Shown in pieces: positions 42,845-53,784 of a DNA stretch of 64,000 nucleotides. This DNA comes from Bradyrhizobium jicamae (lineage in GTDB: Bacteria; Pseudomonadota; Alphaproteobacteria; Rhizobiales; Xanthobacteraceae), in the NCBI RefSeq assembly GCF_018130215.1, contig NZ_JAFCKQ010000006.1:1-64000 (forward strand), in the 5' to 3' direction. A program made the translations under genes and the position numbers. Below the pieces are notes generated by a model. The model was not told the DNA's origin, searched no databases, and was given only the letters and a program-made list of their open reading frames with translations. Positions within the stretch are counted from its first letter, which is position 1; each line of letters starts with the position of its first letter.

Positions 42845-44198
42845 GCAACTCGACAGGTTGGCGCCCGGTTCGTCGGAAATTCGGGCACTGGCGGCTGCAC
42901 TGTCCGAGGGACGGGCGAGAAGTGGAGACCTCTTGGACGATTGCCTTCGCCGCATCAAGGATCCGGCAGGCGAGGGTACAAGGACATTCATCAAGGTCTG
43001 GGAGCAGGAGGCGCAGCTTGCCGCGGCCGCCTTTGACGGCGCGGAACGGTCTGGCGAGGCCCGCTCGCCGATCGCCGGACTCCCAATTTCGGTGAAGGAT
43101 CTGTTCGATGTCAAAGGCGAGGTCACGCTGGCCGGCTCCGTGGCAAGGGACGATTCGCCGCCGGCTGCGTGCGATGCCCCTGTAGTCAATAGACTCAAAT
43201 CGGCGGGCGCAGTGTTGATCGGGCGCACGAACATGACGCAGTTTGCCTATTCGGCGGTCGGATTGAACCCGCATTTTGGTACCCCCGGCAATCCGTGGGA
43301 CCGCACGCGCACGCCCGGCGGATCTTCATCTGGAGCTGCGGTTTCGGTCGCCGATCGTATGGCCGTGGCGTCGATCGGCTCGGATACCGTCGGATCAATT
43401 CGCGTTCCGGCTGCTCTTTGTGGAGTGGTCGGCTTCAGGCCCACCCAGCGTCGCGTACCTCGCGAGGGGGCGATTCCGCTGTCGGCGACCCTGGACACGA
43501 TCGGTCCGCTGGCCCGCTCGGTCGAGGACTGCGCGTTGGTTTTCGGCGTTATCGCCGCGGAAGAGCTGCGGCCCACGGACGGCTGTGATCTCTCCAGCCT
43601 CCGTCTCGCAATTCCCAAAGGAAGGACACTGGAGGCACTCGATCCTGAAGTTGCAGGCGCCTTCACGCGCGCCTGCAACATGGCATCCCGTGCGGGTGCC
43701 AGGATTGTCGAGATCGATGTGGAGCCGCTCGAGGCATTCTATGCACTAAATCCAAACGCAACGATCCAGGCGGTCGAGGCGATGGCCTGGCACCGCGACC
43801 TGATCAGCCGAAGGGGCGCCGCGTACGATCCGAATGTGAAGGCGCGCATCGAGGCCGGCGACCGGATCGCGGCGACCGCATACCTTGATTGTCTGATGCG
43901 TCGCGGGCCCCTGACGCACGAACTCGATCATCTCACGGCGTGCTTCGATGCCCTGATCATGCCGACTGTCCCGATCATCGCGCCGCCGATTGCAACTTGC
44001 GAGCGCGACGAAGGCAGTGTCCGCGCCCAGCTCATCAGGAATACGTCCCCGTTCAATTACTTCGATCGTCCTGCGATAAGCATCCCGATTCACGAGCCGG
44101 GTAGCGCCCCGGTCGGCCTGATGCTCGTTGGTGGGCGTGACGAGGACTGGAAGCTGCTGGCGATAGCTCGTGCCTTCGAAACTGCGAGGAACGCGTGA
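42831..44198 (+). CDS. Second amidase-signature amidase (AtzE/GatA-like)
   Basis: A 455-residue amidase with the Lys in PISVKDLFDV, the glycine/serine loop TPGGSSSGAAVSVAD and the nucleophile serine in GSDTVGSIRVPAALCGVVGFRPTQ. The start is ATG 42831 inside the tautomerase gene, overlapping by 14 nt; an ATG 51 nt earlier is in frame but lies deeper in that gene. It differs clearly from the amidase at 37647. Together with the nitrilase-family enzyme it gives the locus three amide hydrolases, suggesting a substrate with more than one amide bond or a range of amides. Confidence 0.9.
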   Translation: MKRAEQLDRLAPGSSEIRALAAALSEGRARSGDLLDDCLRRIKDPAGEGTRTFIKVWEQEAQLAAAAFDGAERSGEARSPIAGLPISVKDLFDVKGEVTLAGSVARDDSPPAACDAPVVNRLKSAGAVLIGRTNMTQFAYSAVGLNPHFGTPGNPWDRTRTPGGSSSGAAVSVADRMAVASIGSDTVGSIRVPAALCGVVGFRPTQRRVPREGAIPLSATLDTIGPLARSVEDCALVFGVIAAEELRPTDGCDLSSLRLAIPKGRTLEALDPEVAGAFTRACNMASRAGARIVEIDVEPLEAFYALNPNATIQAVEAMAWHRDLISRRGAAYDPNVKARIEAGDRIAATAYLDCLMRRGPLTHELDHLTACFDALIMPTVPIIAPPIATCERDEGSVRAQLIRNTSPFNYFDRPAISIPIHEPGSAPVGLMLVGGRDEDWKLLAIARAFETARNA

Positions 44199-44251
44199 GC
44201 GGGCATGCACAATGCCGTCCTTCCGAGTACAGGTGAAAAACTGCAAGTGAA

Positions 44252-45229
44252 TCAAGTGCCGCCCGTACTGATCGACTGACCAGGCAGCGCCAGGCCGATC
44301 TCGATGGTTACGGCATGTATCGCGTCCCTGATGATCTGGATGGGCAGTGTCGGTGCTGCGTCGGCGCGCATGGTCAGGCCGACCGGTCCGGTGACCACAT
44401 CAACGTCGATCGGGAGTTCGATGAGCTCTCCCGATTGCAGATCGTCGGCGACCACGCCGCGCGAAATGATCCAGATCGCGTCCGATAGCCGCAGATACGC
44501 ACGTCCGAACGTCGGCGACGTCGTCTCGATGACGTCGGATAATTCGGAAAGCCCTCGGCTGCGCAAGAGCGTATCGACCGTCGGCCGGATGATCGAACCG
44601 GTCTCGGGCAGCACAACCGTGTAGTTCTTGATCACGCCCAACGGCGCATGCTGTCGATCCGCAAGCGGATGGCCCGCGCGTCCGACAATGGTGATTTGCT
44701 CGGAATAGAGATGCTCGAAGACGAGGCCGCGCATCAGCGCGCTGTCGGCAAAGCGGCCGACCACGAGATCGAGCTCTTTTGCCTTCAACAATCCGAGCAA
44801 AACGTCGTTGGTCCCGGGGGCAAGATAGACGGTCGCGCTCAAACCTCGCTCCTTGGCCCGCTTGATCGCACGGGGCATGACGGCAGCAGCGACCGTGGGC
44901 AGCACGCCGATCGCGACGCGGAGCGCGCCGCCGGCCTGCGCGCTCACAAGGCTTTCGACACCTTGTCGCAACGCAGCGACGCTCGCTCCGGCGTGTCGTC
45001 GAAACACCTCTCCGTAGGCGGTCAAATGGACGCCGCGTCGGCTGCGTTCGAGCAGGACGACGCCGAGAGCCTCCTCAAGCTCCGCAATGGTCTTCGAAAC
45101 CGCAGGTTGCGTGGTGTGTAGCGCCTCGGCGGCGCGGACGAAGCTGCGCCGCTCAGCCACTTCCAGGAAACAGCTCACCTGGCGGTATTTGATCCGGCCG
45201 GCGATGGGCGAGCTCGTTTTGATATCCAT
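44252..45229 (-). CDS. pcaQ: LysR-family regulator PcaQ of protocatechuate genes
   Basis: A 325-residue LysR protein from the ATG complementary to 45227-45229. The HTH reads RQVSCFLEVAERRSFVRAAEALHTTQPAVSKTIAELEEALG. The following effector domain (YGEVFRRHAGASVAALRQGVESL, LDLVVGRFADSALMRGLVFEHLYSEQITIVGRAGHPL) matches PcaQ of rhizobia, where carboxymuconate-type intermediates activate the pca operon. It is divergent from pcaC with an 88-bp gap. Confidence 0.88.
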   Translation of the reverse strand: MDIKTSSPIAGRIKYRQVSCFLEVAERRSFVRAAEALHTTQPAVSKTIAELEEALGVVLLERSRRGVHLTAYGEVFRRHAGASVAALRQGVESLVSAQAGGALRVAIGVLPTVAAAVMPRAIKRAKERGLSATVYLAPGTNDVLLGLLKAKELDLVVGRFADSALMRGLVFEHLYSEQITIVGRAGHPLADRQHAPLGVIKNYTVVLPETGSIIRPTVDTLLRSRGLSELSDVIETTSPTFGRAYLRLSDAIWIISRGVVADDLQSGELIELPIDVDVVTGPVGLTMRADAAPTLPIQIIRDAIHAVTIEIGLALPGQSISTGGT

Positions 45230-45246
45230 TTCGATATGTAAGCATG

Positions 45247-45262
45247 GAAAACGGCAATTTTC
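45247..45262. promoter_or_regulatory. Possible PcaQ site in the pcaQ-pcaC gap
   Basis: GAAAA-CGGCAA-TTTTC is a short inverted repeat in the AT-rich centre of the divergent region, overlapping CAATTTTCAATTG. I did not find the ATAACC-N4-GGTTAA sequence described for rhizobial PcaQ, so the assignment rests on position only. Confidence 0.3.
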
Positions 45263-45317
45263 AATTGCGTAATAAACATGAGACCGTTCTCCCAGGGAAC
45301 GAACAAGGAGAAATTGC

Positions 45318-45698
45318 ATGTCAGCCAGCCGGCTTGAAACCGGGCTGAAAGTCCGTCGCGCGGTCCTGGGCGATGCGCATGTCGACCGGGCGGAGGCCGC
45401 GAAGACGCCGTTCGACGGCGCTTTCCAGCAACTGATCAACGAGGGGGCGTGGGGCAGCGTCTGGGCGCGGCCGAACTGGACGCTGCGGGAGCGTTCGATC
45501 GTTACGATGGCCCTTCTGGCGGCGCTTGGTCATCACGACGAACTCGCCATGCATGTGCGCGCCACCCGCAACACCGGTGCCACTCCGGAGGATGTGAGCG
45601 AGGCGATGTTGCACGTCGCCGTCTATGCCGGCGTTCCCGCCGCCAATCACGCCGTCAAGATCGCCAAGGCCGTACTCGGCGAAGAGGGGAGGATTTGA
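45318..45698 (+). CDS. pcaC: 4-carboxymuconolactone decarboxylase
   Basis: A 126-residue protein of the CMD family, converting 4-carboxymuconolactone to 3-oxoadipate enol-lactone. The family core RSIVTMALLAALGHHDELAMHVRATRNTGATPEDVSEAMLHVAVYAGVPAANHAVKIA is complete, with the conserved catalytic Glu and His in the HHDELAMH region. It ends 1 nt before pcaH. AAGGAG precedes the start. It is not fused to the lactonase PcaD, and neither pcaD nor pcaB is in the window. Confidence 0.93.
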   Translation: MSASRLETGLKVRRAVLGDAHVDRAEAAKTPFDGAFQQLINEGAWGSVWARPNWTLRERSIVTMALLAALGHHDELAMHVRATRNTGATPEDVSEAMLHVAVYAGVPAANHAVKIAKAVLGEEGRI

Positions 45699-46451
<753 letters not shown>

Positions 46452-46454
46452 GCC

Positions 46455-48301
<1,847 letters not shown>

Positions 48302-48350
48302 ACGGCGCGGCGATCCGATTAAAGCATAATCAACATTCGAGGATGGAAAC

Positions 48351-49709
48351 ATGAAGATGGAGCGGCGGATCGACGTTCAGGAGTTCCTGAACACGCATCG
48401 ATTTTCGGGCTTTCAATGGCTCATTTTCGCACTTTGTTTCGTCATCGTGCTTCTGGACGGGTTTGACACCGCTGCGATCGGCTATATCGCGCCGTCGCTT
48501 GTCACCGAATGGGGATTGTCGAAGCTGGCGCTGGCGCCTGTCCTGAGTGCGGCGCTGTTCGGACTTGCAGGCGGCGCACTCTGCGCCGGCCCGTTGGCCG
48601 ACCGGTTTGGCCGAAAGCTCGTTCTCGTCAATTCGGTCCTGCTGTTCGGTCTTGCCTGTCTCGGATCCTCGCAAGCCGGCGATCTCACATCGCTGACGGT
48701 GCTGCGCTTCGTCACGGGACTGGGGCTGGGTGCGGCCATGCCCAACGCGGTCACGTTGATGAGCGAATTCTGTCCGGACGGCAAGCGCGCCACCCTGACG
48801 AATGCGATGTTCTGCGGCTTTCCCCTGGGCGCCGCCTTCGGCGGTTTCCTGGCCGCCTGGATGATTCCGCTCTGGGGCTGGCGCAGCGTCCTGCTGCTCG
48901 GGGGCGTGGTTCCGCTCGCCCTCGTGGCGCTCATGATCATCGTCCTTCCGGAGTCGATCCGATACATGGTTGCAAAGCGGCAGGCGAGCGAGAAAATCCG
49001 CGCGGTGCTGATGCGCATCTCGCCTGAAGCCGCCGACGCCGCGTCCTTTGCAATGACCGAGCGTCTCGCGACGACCGCGGGGCAAAGCGGGGCCGCAGTC
49101 GTGGTTTCGAGATCTTACCTCGTCGGTTCCGTCATGCTGTGGGTCGCCTATTTCATGGGTCTCGTGATCTTCTATGCGCTCATCAACTGGATGCCCGTGC
49201 TGTTCAAGGAGGCCGGGATGGATCCGCGCGCGGCCACGTTGATCTCGGCCTTGTTTCCGCTCGGAGGCGTCGGTGCGATCTTTTTTGGCTGGTTGATGGA
49301 TCGCTACAACCCGAACTGGATCATCGCCGTCGGATACGCGCTGACCGCACTGTCCGTATTTGCGATCGGTCAGGCGATCGGCTCGCCCGGGCTTCTGGTC
49401 GTGGTGGTGTTCGTGGCGGGGACGCTGATGAACACCGCGCAGTCGTCGATGCCGGCGTTGGCGGCCGCATATTATCCGACACAGGGACGCGCGACCGGCA
49501 TTGCCTGGATGCTGGGTATCGGCCGGTTCGGAGGCATTGCCGGCTCCTACCTTGTGGCGGAACTCACGGCGCTAAAGCTGGGGTTTGCCGCGGTTTTCTC
49601 GATCGTGGCTATCGCCGGCCTCATCGCCGCGCTAGCCTTGATCTTCAAGCAATTCTCGCAACCTGGCCACGAATATGCGCCGAGCCAAGATGCGCATTTG
49701 GTGCACTGA
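48351..49709 (+). CDS. pcaK: Aromatic acid:H+ symporter, PcaK-like (AAHS family)
   Basis: A 452-residue, 12-helix MFS transporter. The first helix LDGFDTAAIGYIAPSLVTEWG contains the DGFD motif specific to aromatic-acid symporters, and the loop 2-3 motif GPLADRFGRKLVL follows, with FGWLMDRYNPNWII in the second half. It probably imports 4-hydroxybenzoate or protocatechuate. Located 49 nt after pobA in the same direction. Confidence 0.9.
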   Translation: MKMERRIDVQEFLNTHRFSGFQWLIFALCFVIVLLDGFDTAAIGYIAPSLVTEWGLSKLALAPVLSAALFGLAGGALCAGPLADRFGRKLVLVNSVLLFGLACLGSSQAGDLTSLTVLRFVTGLGLGAAMPNAVTLMSEFCPDGKRATLTNAMFCGFPLGAAFGGFLAAWMIPLWGWRSVLLLGGVVPLALVALMIIVLPESIRYMVAKRQASEKIRAVLMRISPEAADAASFAMTERLATTAGQSGAAVVVSRSYLVGSVMLWVAYFMGLVIFYALINWMPVLFKEAGMDPRAATLISALFPLGGVGAIFFGWLMDRYNPNWIIAVGYALTALSVFAIGQAIGSPGLLVVVVFVAGTLMNTAQSSMPALAAAYYPTQGRATGIAWMLGIGRFGGIAGSYLVAELTALKLGFAAVFSIVAIAGLIAALALIFKQFSQPGHEYAPSQDAHLVH

Positions 49710-49772
49710 ACAAGTTCCGAAACCGGTTCACGTCCTGTTGTCGTGTTCCAACTGTCCCGAGGGAGTCACGTT

Positions 49773-50600
49773 ATGAAGCCTGTCGTCATCGCCGTCGCGA
49801 TCACCGGATCGGTTCCGCGCAAGCGTGACAATCCGGCGGTCCCGATCACGCCTGCCGAGCAGATCGAATCGACGCATGAGGCTTTCGAGGCCGGCGCCTC
49901 GCTGGTGCATATCCATGTCCGCAACGATGATGAAACGCCCTCATCGAGCCCGGAGCGGTTCGCCATGGTGCAGGAGGGTGTGCGTAAACACTGTCCGGGA
50001 ATGATCGTCCAGTTCTCGACCGGCGGCCGCGGACGCGATCCGTCTCAGCGCGGCAGTTCGCTGTATCTGCGACCCGACATGGCGTCGCTCTCGACGGGCT
50101 CGGTCAACTTTCCCACAATCATCTACGAGAATTCGGCCGCTCTGGTCGACGAGCTTGCCGGCAAAATGCGTGAATTTTCCATCCGACCCGAAATCGAGAT
50201 CTTCGACCTGTCGCACATTCATGGCGCGCGACGGCTGATCGATCAGGGGCTTATGCATGACAGTCCGCACGTGCAATTCGTCATGGGTGTCAAGAACGCG
50301 ATGCCGGCGCAAGAACACCTTCTCGACCTTCTCCTTGCCGAGACCAGGCGTATCATTCCCAAGGCGACGTGGACCGCGGCAGGAATCGGGCGCAATCAGT
50401 CCGAGGTGATGCGCTGGGTCCTGAACCGGGGAGGCGACGGCGTGCGCACCGGACTCGAGGACAATGTGCGCATAACCAAGGACCGGCTGGCGCAAAGCAA
50501 CGCGGAGTTGGTGCGTATGGCCGCCGCGCTTTGCGCTGAATTCGGCATGCAGGTGGCCCGTCCTTCGGAGGCGCGGGTCATGCTTGGTCTGCCATCCTGA
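49773..50600 (+). CDS. Beta-keto acid cleavage enzyme (BKACE, DUF849 family)
   Basis: A 275-residue TIM-barrel enzyme that transfers acetyl-CoA onto a beta-keto acid to yield acetoacetate and a new acyl-CoA. Family motifs: VVIAVAITGSVP, EAGASLVHIHVRND (Zn-binding histidines), IVQFSTGGRG, EIEIFDLSHI and WTAAGIGRNQ...GGDGVRTGLEDNV. The start is ATG 49773 behind GAGGGAG. BKACE members with 3-oxoadipate activity have been reported. Its place at the end of a pca operon lacking pcaIJ and pcaF fits cleavage of 3-oxoadipate to acetoacetate and succinyl-CoA, but that assignment is inference. Confidence 0.87.
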   Translation: MKPVVIAVAITGSVPRKRDNPAVPITPAEQIESTHEAFEAGASLVHIHVRNDDETPSSSPERFAMVQEGVRKHCPGMIVQFSTGGRGRDPSQRGSSLYLRPDMASLSTGSVNFPTIIYENSAALVDELAGKMREFSIRPEIEIFDLSHIHGARRLIDQGLMHDSPHVQFVMGVKNAMPAQEHLLDLLLAETRRIIPKATWTAAGIGRNQSEVMRWVLNRGGDGVRTGLEDNVRITKDRLAQSNAELVRMAAALCAEFGMQVARPSEARVMLGLPS

Positions 50601-50705
50601 TCGCGACAGTGCTGCTTCTACCGGAGGGACCTCATTCCGCGGATTGTTCGAAGGGCTTCGATGACACGGAGATCGCCACTATTTGGCGATGACCGGGACG
50701 ATTGT

Positions 50706-51233
50706 CTATCGCGCGGCTTGCCGTTGAATGGCGTCCGGCATCGGCAAGGGTTCGGCCCTGGTTGCACGCAGGATGTCCTGTTTGAGCAGATAGACCGAGG
50801 CTGAGAGCAGAACGATGTCTTTCATGAGAAAGAGATAGGGCAGCGTTGCGGCGGGAAAGCCGCCCGCCGGCGCCGCCCAGGCATCGGGAAAGAACGGGAT
50901 GATCGTCACGGTTGCCACATAGGTTGCGCATGAACCGAGCGCGCCGATGACGCCGATCTTCTTGTTCCAGAACCCGAGGAAGAGAAGAAGGCCAAACAGC
51001 CATTCCGCGCTACCGAGGAAGAAGGCTTCGCCACGGATGCCGAAGAGCGGATAAAGCCAGAAGATCAACGGCCCGTTGCGAATGAAGGGAACGATGGCAT
51101 GCGCCTCATAATCGAACCATTTCTGGCAACCGAAGACAATGAAGACGACGACCATGGTGGCGCGTACGAAATGATAGTCGAAGTCGCCTCTCACGATGTC
51201 GAGCTTCGATAGTTTCGAGATGAGCTGGTCCAT
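50706..51233 (-). CDS. YkgB/DUF417-family membrane protein
   Basis: A 175-residue membrane protein with about four helices and the family sequence FVRATMVVVFIVFGCQKWFDYEAHAIVPFIRNGPLIFWLYPLFG, then GSAEWLFGLLLFLGFWNKKIGVIGALGS. Members are small inner-membrane proteins related to DoxX, often induced by hypochlorite or reactive chlorine; the E. coli relative RclC is one such protein. AGGAG lies before the start on the minus strand. No operon partner; it is divergent from the receiver-ECF pair. Confidence 0.85.
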   Translation of the reverse strand: MDQLISKLSKLDIVRGDFDYHFVRATMVVVFIVFGCQKWFDYEAHAIVPFIRNGPLIFWLYPLFGIRGEAFFLGSAEWLFGLLLFLGFWNKKIGVIGALGSCATYVATVTIIPFFPDAWAAPAGGFPAATLPYLFLMKDIVLLSASVYLLKQDILRATRAEPLPMPDAIQRQAAR

Positions 51234-51534
51234 GTTTCGCTCCTATCCGCCTGGATGCGACCGCCACGCGCAACGTCTCAATTGATGATCAGGCACGGGT
51301 TGGTGATGCCTTTGACGTAAGGTGACGCATAGCAACACCTCGATGCCGGCGCTGCACACCGGTTATCATCAGTTTCTCAATCTTGCGGATTTCGGCTGCC
51401 CGTTGGTCGACTGTGGAGGTCGGCTCATGCGGCTTCGGCCTTGCCTTGCCGGTTGCGCAGGAAAAACCTTGAAGATCAGCGTCCCGAAGCATTCTGCCGG
51501 CGCAATGCGGTGCCGGACGTCTGCGGAAACTGGG
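51234..51534. other. 300-bp intergenic stretch upstream of the palindromic element
   Basis: Apart from short chance frames I see nothing protein-coding here. It carries the DUF417 ribosome site at its left end and leads into the conserved 48-bp element at 51535. Confidence 0.45.
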
Positions 51535-51582
51535 CATACCAAGGTATGGGCCGCGCCATCACTACAGAGAGGTTGTGAGTGC
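51535..51582 (+). promoter_or_regulatory. Conserved 48-bp element A with palindrome CATACCAAGGTATG
   Basis: The palindrome CATACC-AA-GGTATG (51535-51548) is followed by GGCCGCGCCATCAC and GAGAGGTTGTGAG. It is 42/48 identical to a second copy at 57250-57297. This copy lies 79 bp before the receiver gene. A dyad of this size fits a dimeric activator such as the FixJ/NarL-type regulator encoded at 56583. Confidence 0.7.
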
Positions 51583-51661
51583 ATGGCTTCGCCAGCAAGT
51601 TGCACATCGCACATCGAGACGTCATCCGGCCTCGGGCGGATTTCCTCGCCAAGGAGAGACG

Positions 51662-52156
51662 ATGCCATGCTTGCTCGTCCCCGATCGCATCGCGGCATCC
51701 GACGCTTCGATCGAATCTTATGACAACAGACGGCGGGGCACCTCACCGAGGCTTCCCGCTGATTTGGGCACGGCGCGGGAGTTGGCTCCGGTGGCGGTTC
51801 CGCTTATCGCAGTTGTTGATGACGACGAGGCACTGTGCTCGTCGCTGGCCGATTTGATGCGCTCGATCGGATATCGCGCGACGCCGTTTCATTCGGCGGA
51901 GGCACTGCTCGAGTCGGCCGATTGCTTCAAGGCGGACTGTATCATCGCCGACATTCACATGTCGGGCATGGGAGGGCTCACCCTGCTTCGCGCGGTTCGC
52001 GAGCAGGGCATCGCGACCCCCGTCATCCTCGTTACTGCTTTGACTGACCAGACCCTCGACGCCGAAGCCGCGGCACGAGGCGCGTTGTGCCTGCTCAGAA
52101 AGCCGTTTGAAATGAGTTCCCTGCTTGATTACGTTGAGAGGAGCCTTAGCAAGTGA
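51662..52156 (+). CDS. Stand-alone response regulator receiver protein
   Basis: A 164-residue protein from ATG 51662 behind AAGGAG. After a 45-residue N-terminal extension without known fold, the receiver domain shows the acidic pocket VVDDDEALCSSL, phosphoacceptor Asp97 in CIIADIHMSGMGG, the Thr in ILVTALTD and the Lys in CLLRKPF. There is no output domain, so it acts by protein contact. It overlaps the ECF sigma gene by 4 nt (GTGA), suggesting it controls that factor. The receiver resembles FixJ-type receivers such as that of the protein at 56583. Confidence 0.88.
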   Translation: MPCLLVPDRIAASDASIESYDNRRRGTSPRLPADLGTARELAPVAVPLIAVVDDDEALCSSLADLMRSIGYRATPFHSAEALLESADCFKADCIIADIHMSGMGGLTLLRAVREQGIATPVILVTALTDQTLDAEAAARGALCLLRKPFEMSSLLDYVERSLSK

Positions 52157-52800
52157 AAACCCTTCAGAACGACGGCGACGTCGGATCGACGCGCGTTGCG
52201 CCTGCACTCGCGCCGGGCGAGGGAGCTTTGACTGCATCTTGCTCGGGGGAGCCGCCTCGGGCGCGCGCGCAGGGGAACGGCTGGAACGTCCGGTCAGAGC
52301 GCTGGCGCTTCCTCATGATGAAGGCACAGACCGGAGACAGCCGGGCCTACGAACAATTGCTTCGGGAGCTGGACGCCTGGCTCAGCCGATACTACGCGCT
52401 TCGGCTGCCGCACGCCGCAGCCCAGGACGCGAGGCAGGATACATTGCTCGCGATCCACACCAAGCGGCACACCTACGCACCATCGAGATCATTCGGCGCC
52501 TGGGTCGTAGCCATCGCCCGCTACAAGTGGATTGACCGCATTCGAGACGCATCCCGATATGCGGCCCTTGAACTCGACGAGGACATCGCGGTCGAAGATC
52601 ACGGCGGTGCCGCCTTGAGTGCGGCGGCCCTCGACAATCTGCTTGGCCGGCTGAAGCCCGCGCAGGAAAGTGTCATCCGCCTCGTCAAGCTGAAGGGACT
52701 GAGTATCGCTCGCGCGTCCGGCGCCACCGGCCAGTCGGCGGCTCTGGTCAAGGTCAATATCCATCGCGGACTCAAGAAGCTGGCCGCCCTGGTCTCCTGA
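52153..52800 (+). CDS. ECF RNA polymerase sigma factor
   Basis: A 215-residue product from GTG 52153, which overlaps the receiver stop. The first 45 residues look like an unstructured extension; the sigma-2 region starts at RSERWRFLMMKAQTGDSRAYEQLLRELDAWLSRYY and continues AQDARQDTLLAIHTKRHTY...FGAWVVAIARYKWIDRIRD. The sigma-4 region is RLKPAQESVIRLVKLKGLSIARASGATGQSAALVKVNIHRGLKKL. This resembles the ECF group usually paired with a DUF1109 anti-sigma factor, which is absent here; the preceding receiver may replace it. The true start could be later than 52153. Confidence 0.85.
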   Translation: MKTLQNDGDVGSTRVAPALAPGEGALTASCSGEPPRARAQGNGWNVRSERWRFLMMKAQTGDSRAYEQLLRELDAWLSRYYALRLPHAAAQDARQDTLLAIHTKRHTYAPSRSFGAWVVAIARYKWIDRIRDASRYAALELDEDIAVEDHGGAALSAAALDNLLGRLKPAQESVIRLVKLKGLSIARASGATGQSAALVKVNIHRGLKKLAALVS

Positions 52801-52875
52801 GCCGGCCGCATCGATCCCATGCGGAGTTGCGCCCAACGCCGGCAAAAAGCGCGAGGTTGGACCGGCAGATGGACA

Positions 52876-53601
52876 TCAGGATGAAATCGGCCCGCGTTGG
52901 TCCTGGCCGGACAGTCTGGCCGCCGCGGCGAGAAGGACGTCCGTGACCTTTTCGGGCGCTGTGGCGATCGGCGTGTGATCGACGTCCATGCGCCGGATCT
53001 CCGCCTTCATGCGCGTCGCCATGAACTCCTGGGTCTTCGGGCTGATCATGCGGTCCTGCTCGGCCAGCAGATACCAGGCCGGGACGCTCTTCCACAAAGG
53101 CCGGGGCGCTTTCTCCTGGATGCAGGCGACGTTGATGGGTCGTTGCACGGCTGCGAACAGGGCGTTGTCCGCTTTCGACGCGTGCTGTGCGAATGCCGAC
53201 GGAAAGCCGGATTCCGGCATCCAGATGTATCCCTGCGAATCCGGTGCCAATTGCGGCGCCTGTGGATGCGGCGGCTCGCGATAGAATACGTCGGCCACGG
53301 TCTCACCCTCGTCGGGAGCCAAAGCCGAGACGAAGACCAACCCGCGCACACGGTCGCTCCTGGTCGACCCGATCACGGCGCCTGCATAGGCGTGGGCCGC
53401 CAGCATGACGGGCCCGTTGGTCCGCTCCAGGGTCCGATCAAGGGCGCGGACGTCGTCCGAGAGCGATGTGAGGGGAATTGGTGCTGCCAGGCATCTGATG
53501 TCATGGGCCTGAACGAGTCGGATGACCTGCGTCCAACTCGAGCCGTCGGCCCAGGCGCCGTGAACCATGACGACCGTCAGCTCCGCATTCGATCCGCTCA
53601 T
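52876..53601 (-). CDS. Alpha/beta-hydrolase-fold protein lacking the nucleophile serine
   Basis: A 241-residue protein from the ATG complementary to 53599-53601, with AGGAG 8 nt before. The fold is clear: VVMVHGAWADGSSWTQV (oxyanion HG), a nucleophile elbow, the acid in LAEQDRMISPKTQ and a C-terminal histidine in DVDHTPIATAPEKV. In the elbow the usual G-H-S-Y-G-G reads A-H-A-Y-A-G, so Ser is replaced by Ala. The rest matches EstC-like small esterases (SALAPDEGETV). It may be a non-hydrolytic binding or lyase-like member. Convergent with the ECF gene. Confidence 0.85.
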   Translation of the reverse strand: MSGSNAELTVVMVHGAWADGSSWTQVIRLVQAHDIRCLAAPIPLTSLSDDVRALDRTLERTNGPVMLAAHAYAGAVIGSTRSDRVRGLVFVSALAPDEGETVADVFYREPPHPQAPQLAPDSQGYIWMPESGFPSAFAQHASKADNALFAAVQRPINVACIQEKAPRPLWKSVPAWYLLAEQDRMISPKTQEFMATRMKAEIRRMDVDHTPIATAPEKVTDVLLAAAARLSGQDQRGPISS

Positions 53602-53744
53602 GGTGCACACTCCTGATGCTGGGGATGGTCGAATTTGCTCATTTGGCGCGCGCTTGCAGCCCGAGGCCGACTGCCGGACACGCGCGGATCAACGCCTCGG
53701 CCGCGACATCGGGTAGCTGGCCGTTAACTTGTGGACTGCGGGTT

Positions 53745-53756
53745 TACCGGTTACAT
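53745..53756 (+). promoter_or_regulatory. TACCGGTTACAT site before the CGNR2 gene
   Basis: The 12-mer TACCGGTTACAT lies 28 bp before the CGNR2 start codon and recurs exactly, in the same orientation, at 54776-54787 in front of the histidine kinase gene. The core GGTTACA is also found beside the other CGNR gene near 11.3 kb. Confidence 0.5.
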
Positions 53757-53784
53757 TTTGGACCAGAGTATCCAGGTGAATCGC

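Noticed and set aside
45230..45317. ATAACC-N4-GGTTAA PcaQ box in the pcaQ-pcaC gap
   Set aside because: The published-type sequence is not present; only a weaker GAAAA/TTTTC dyad is seen.
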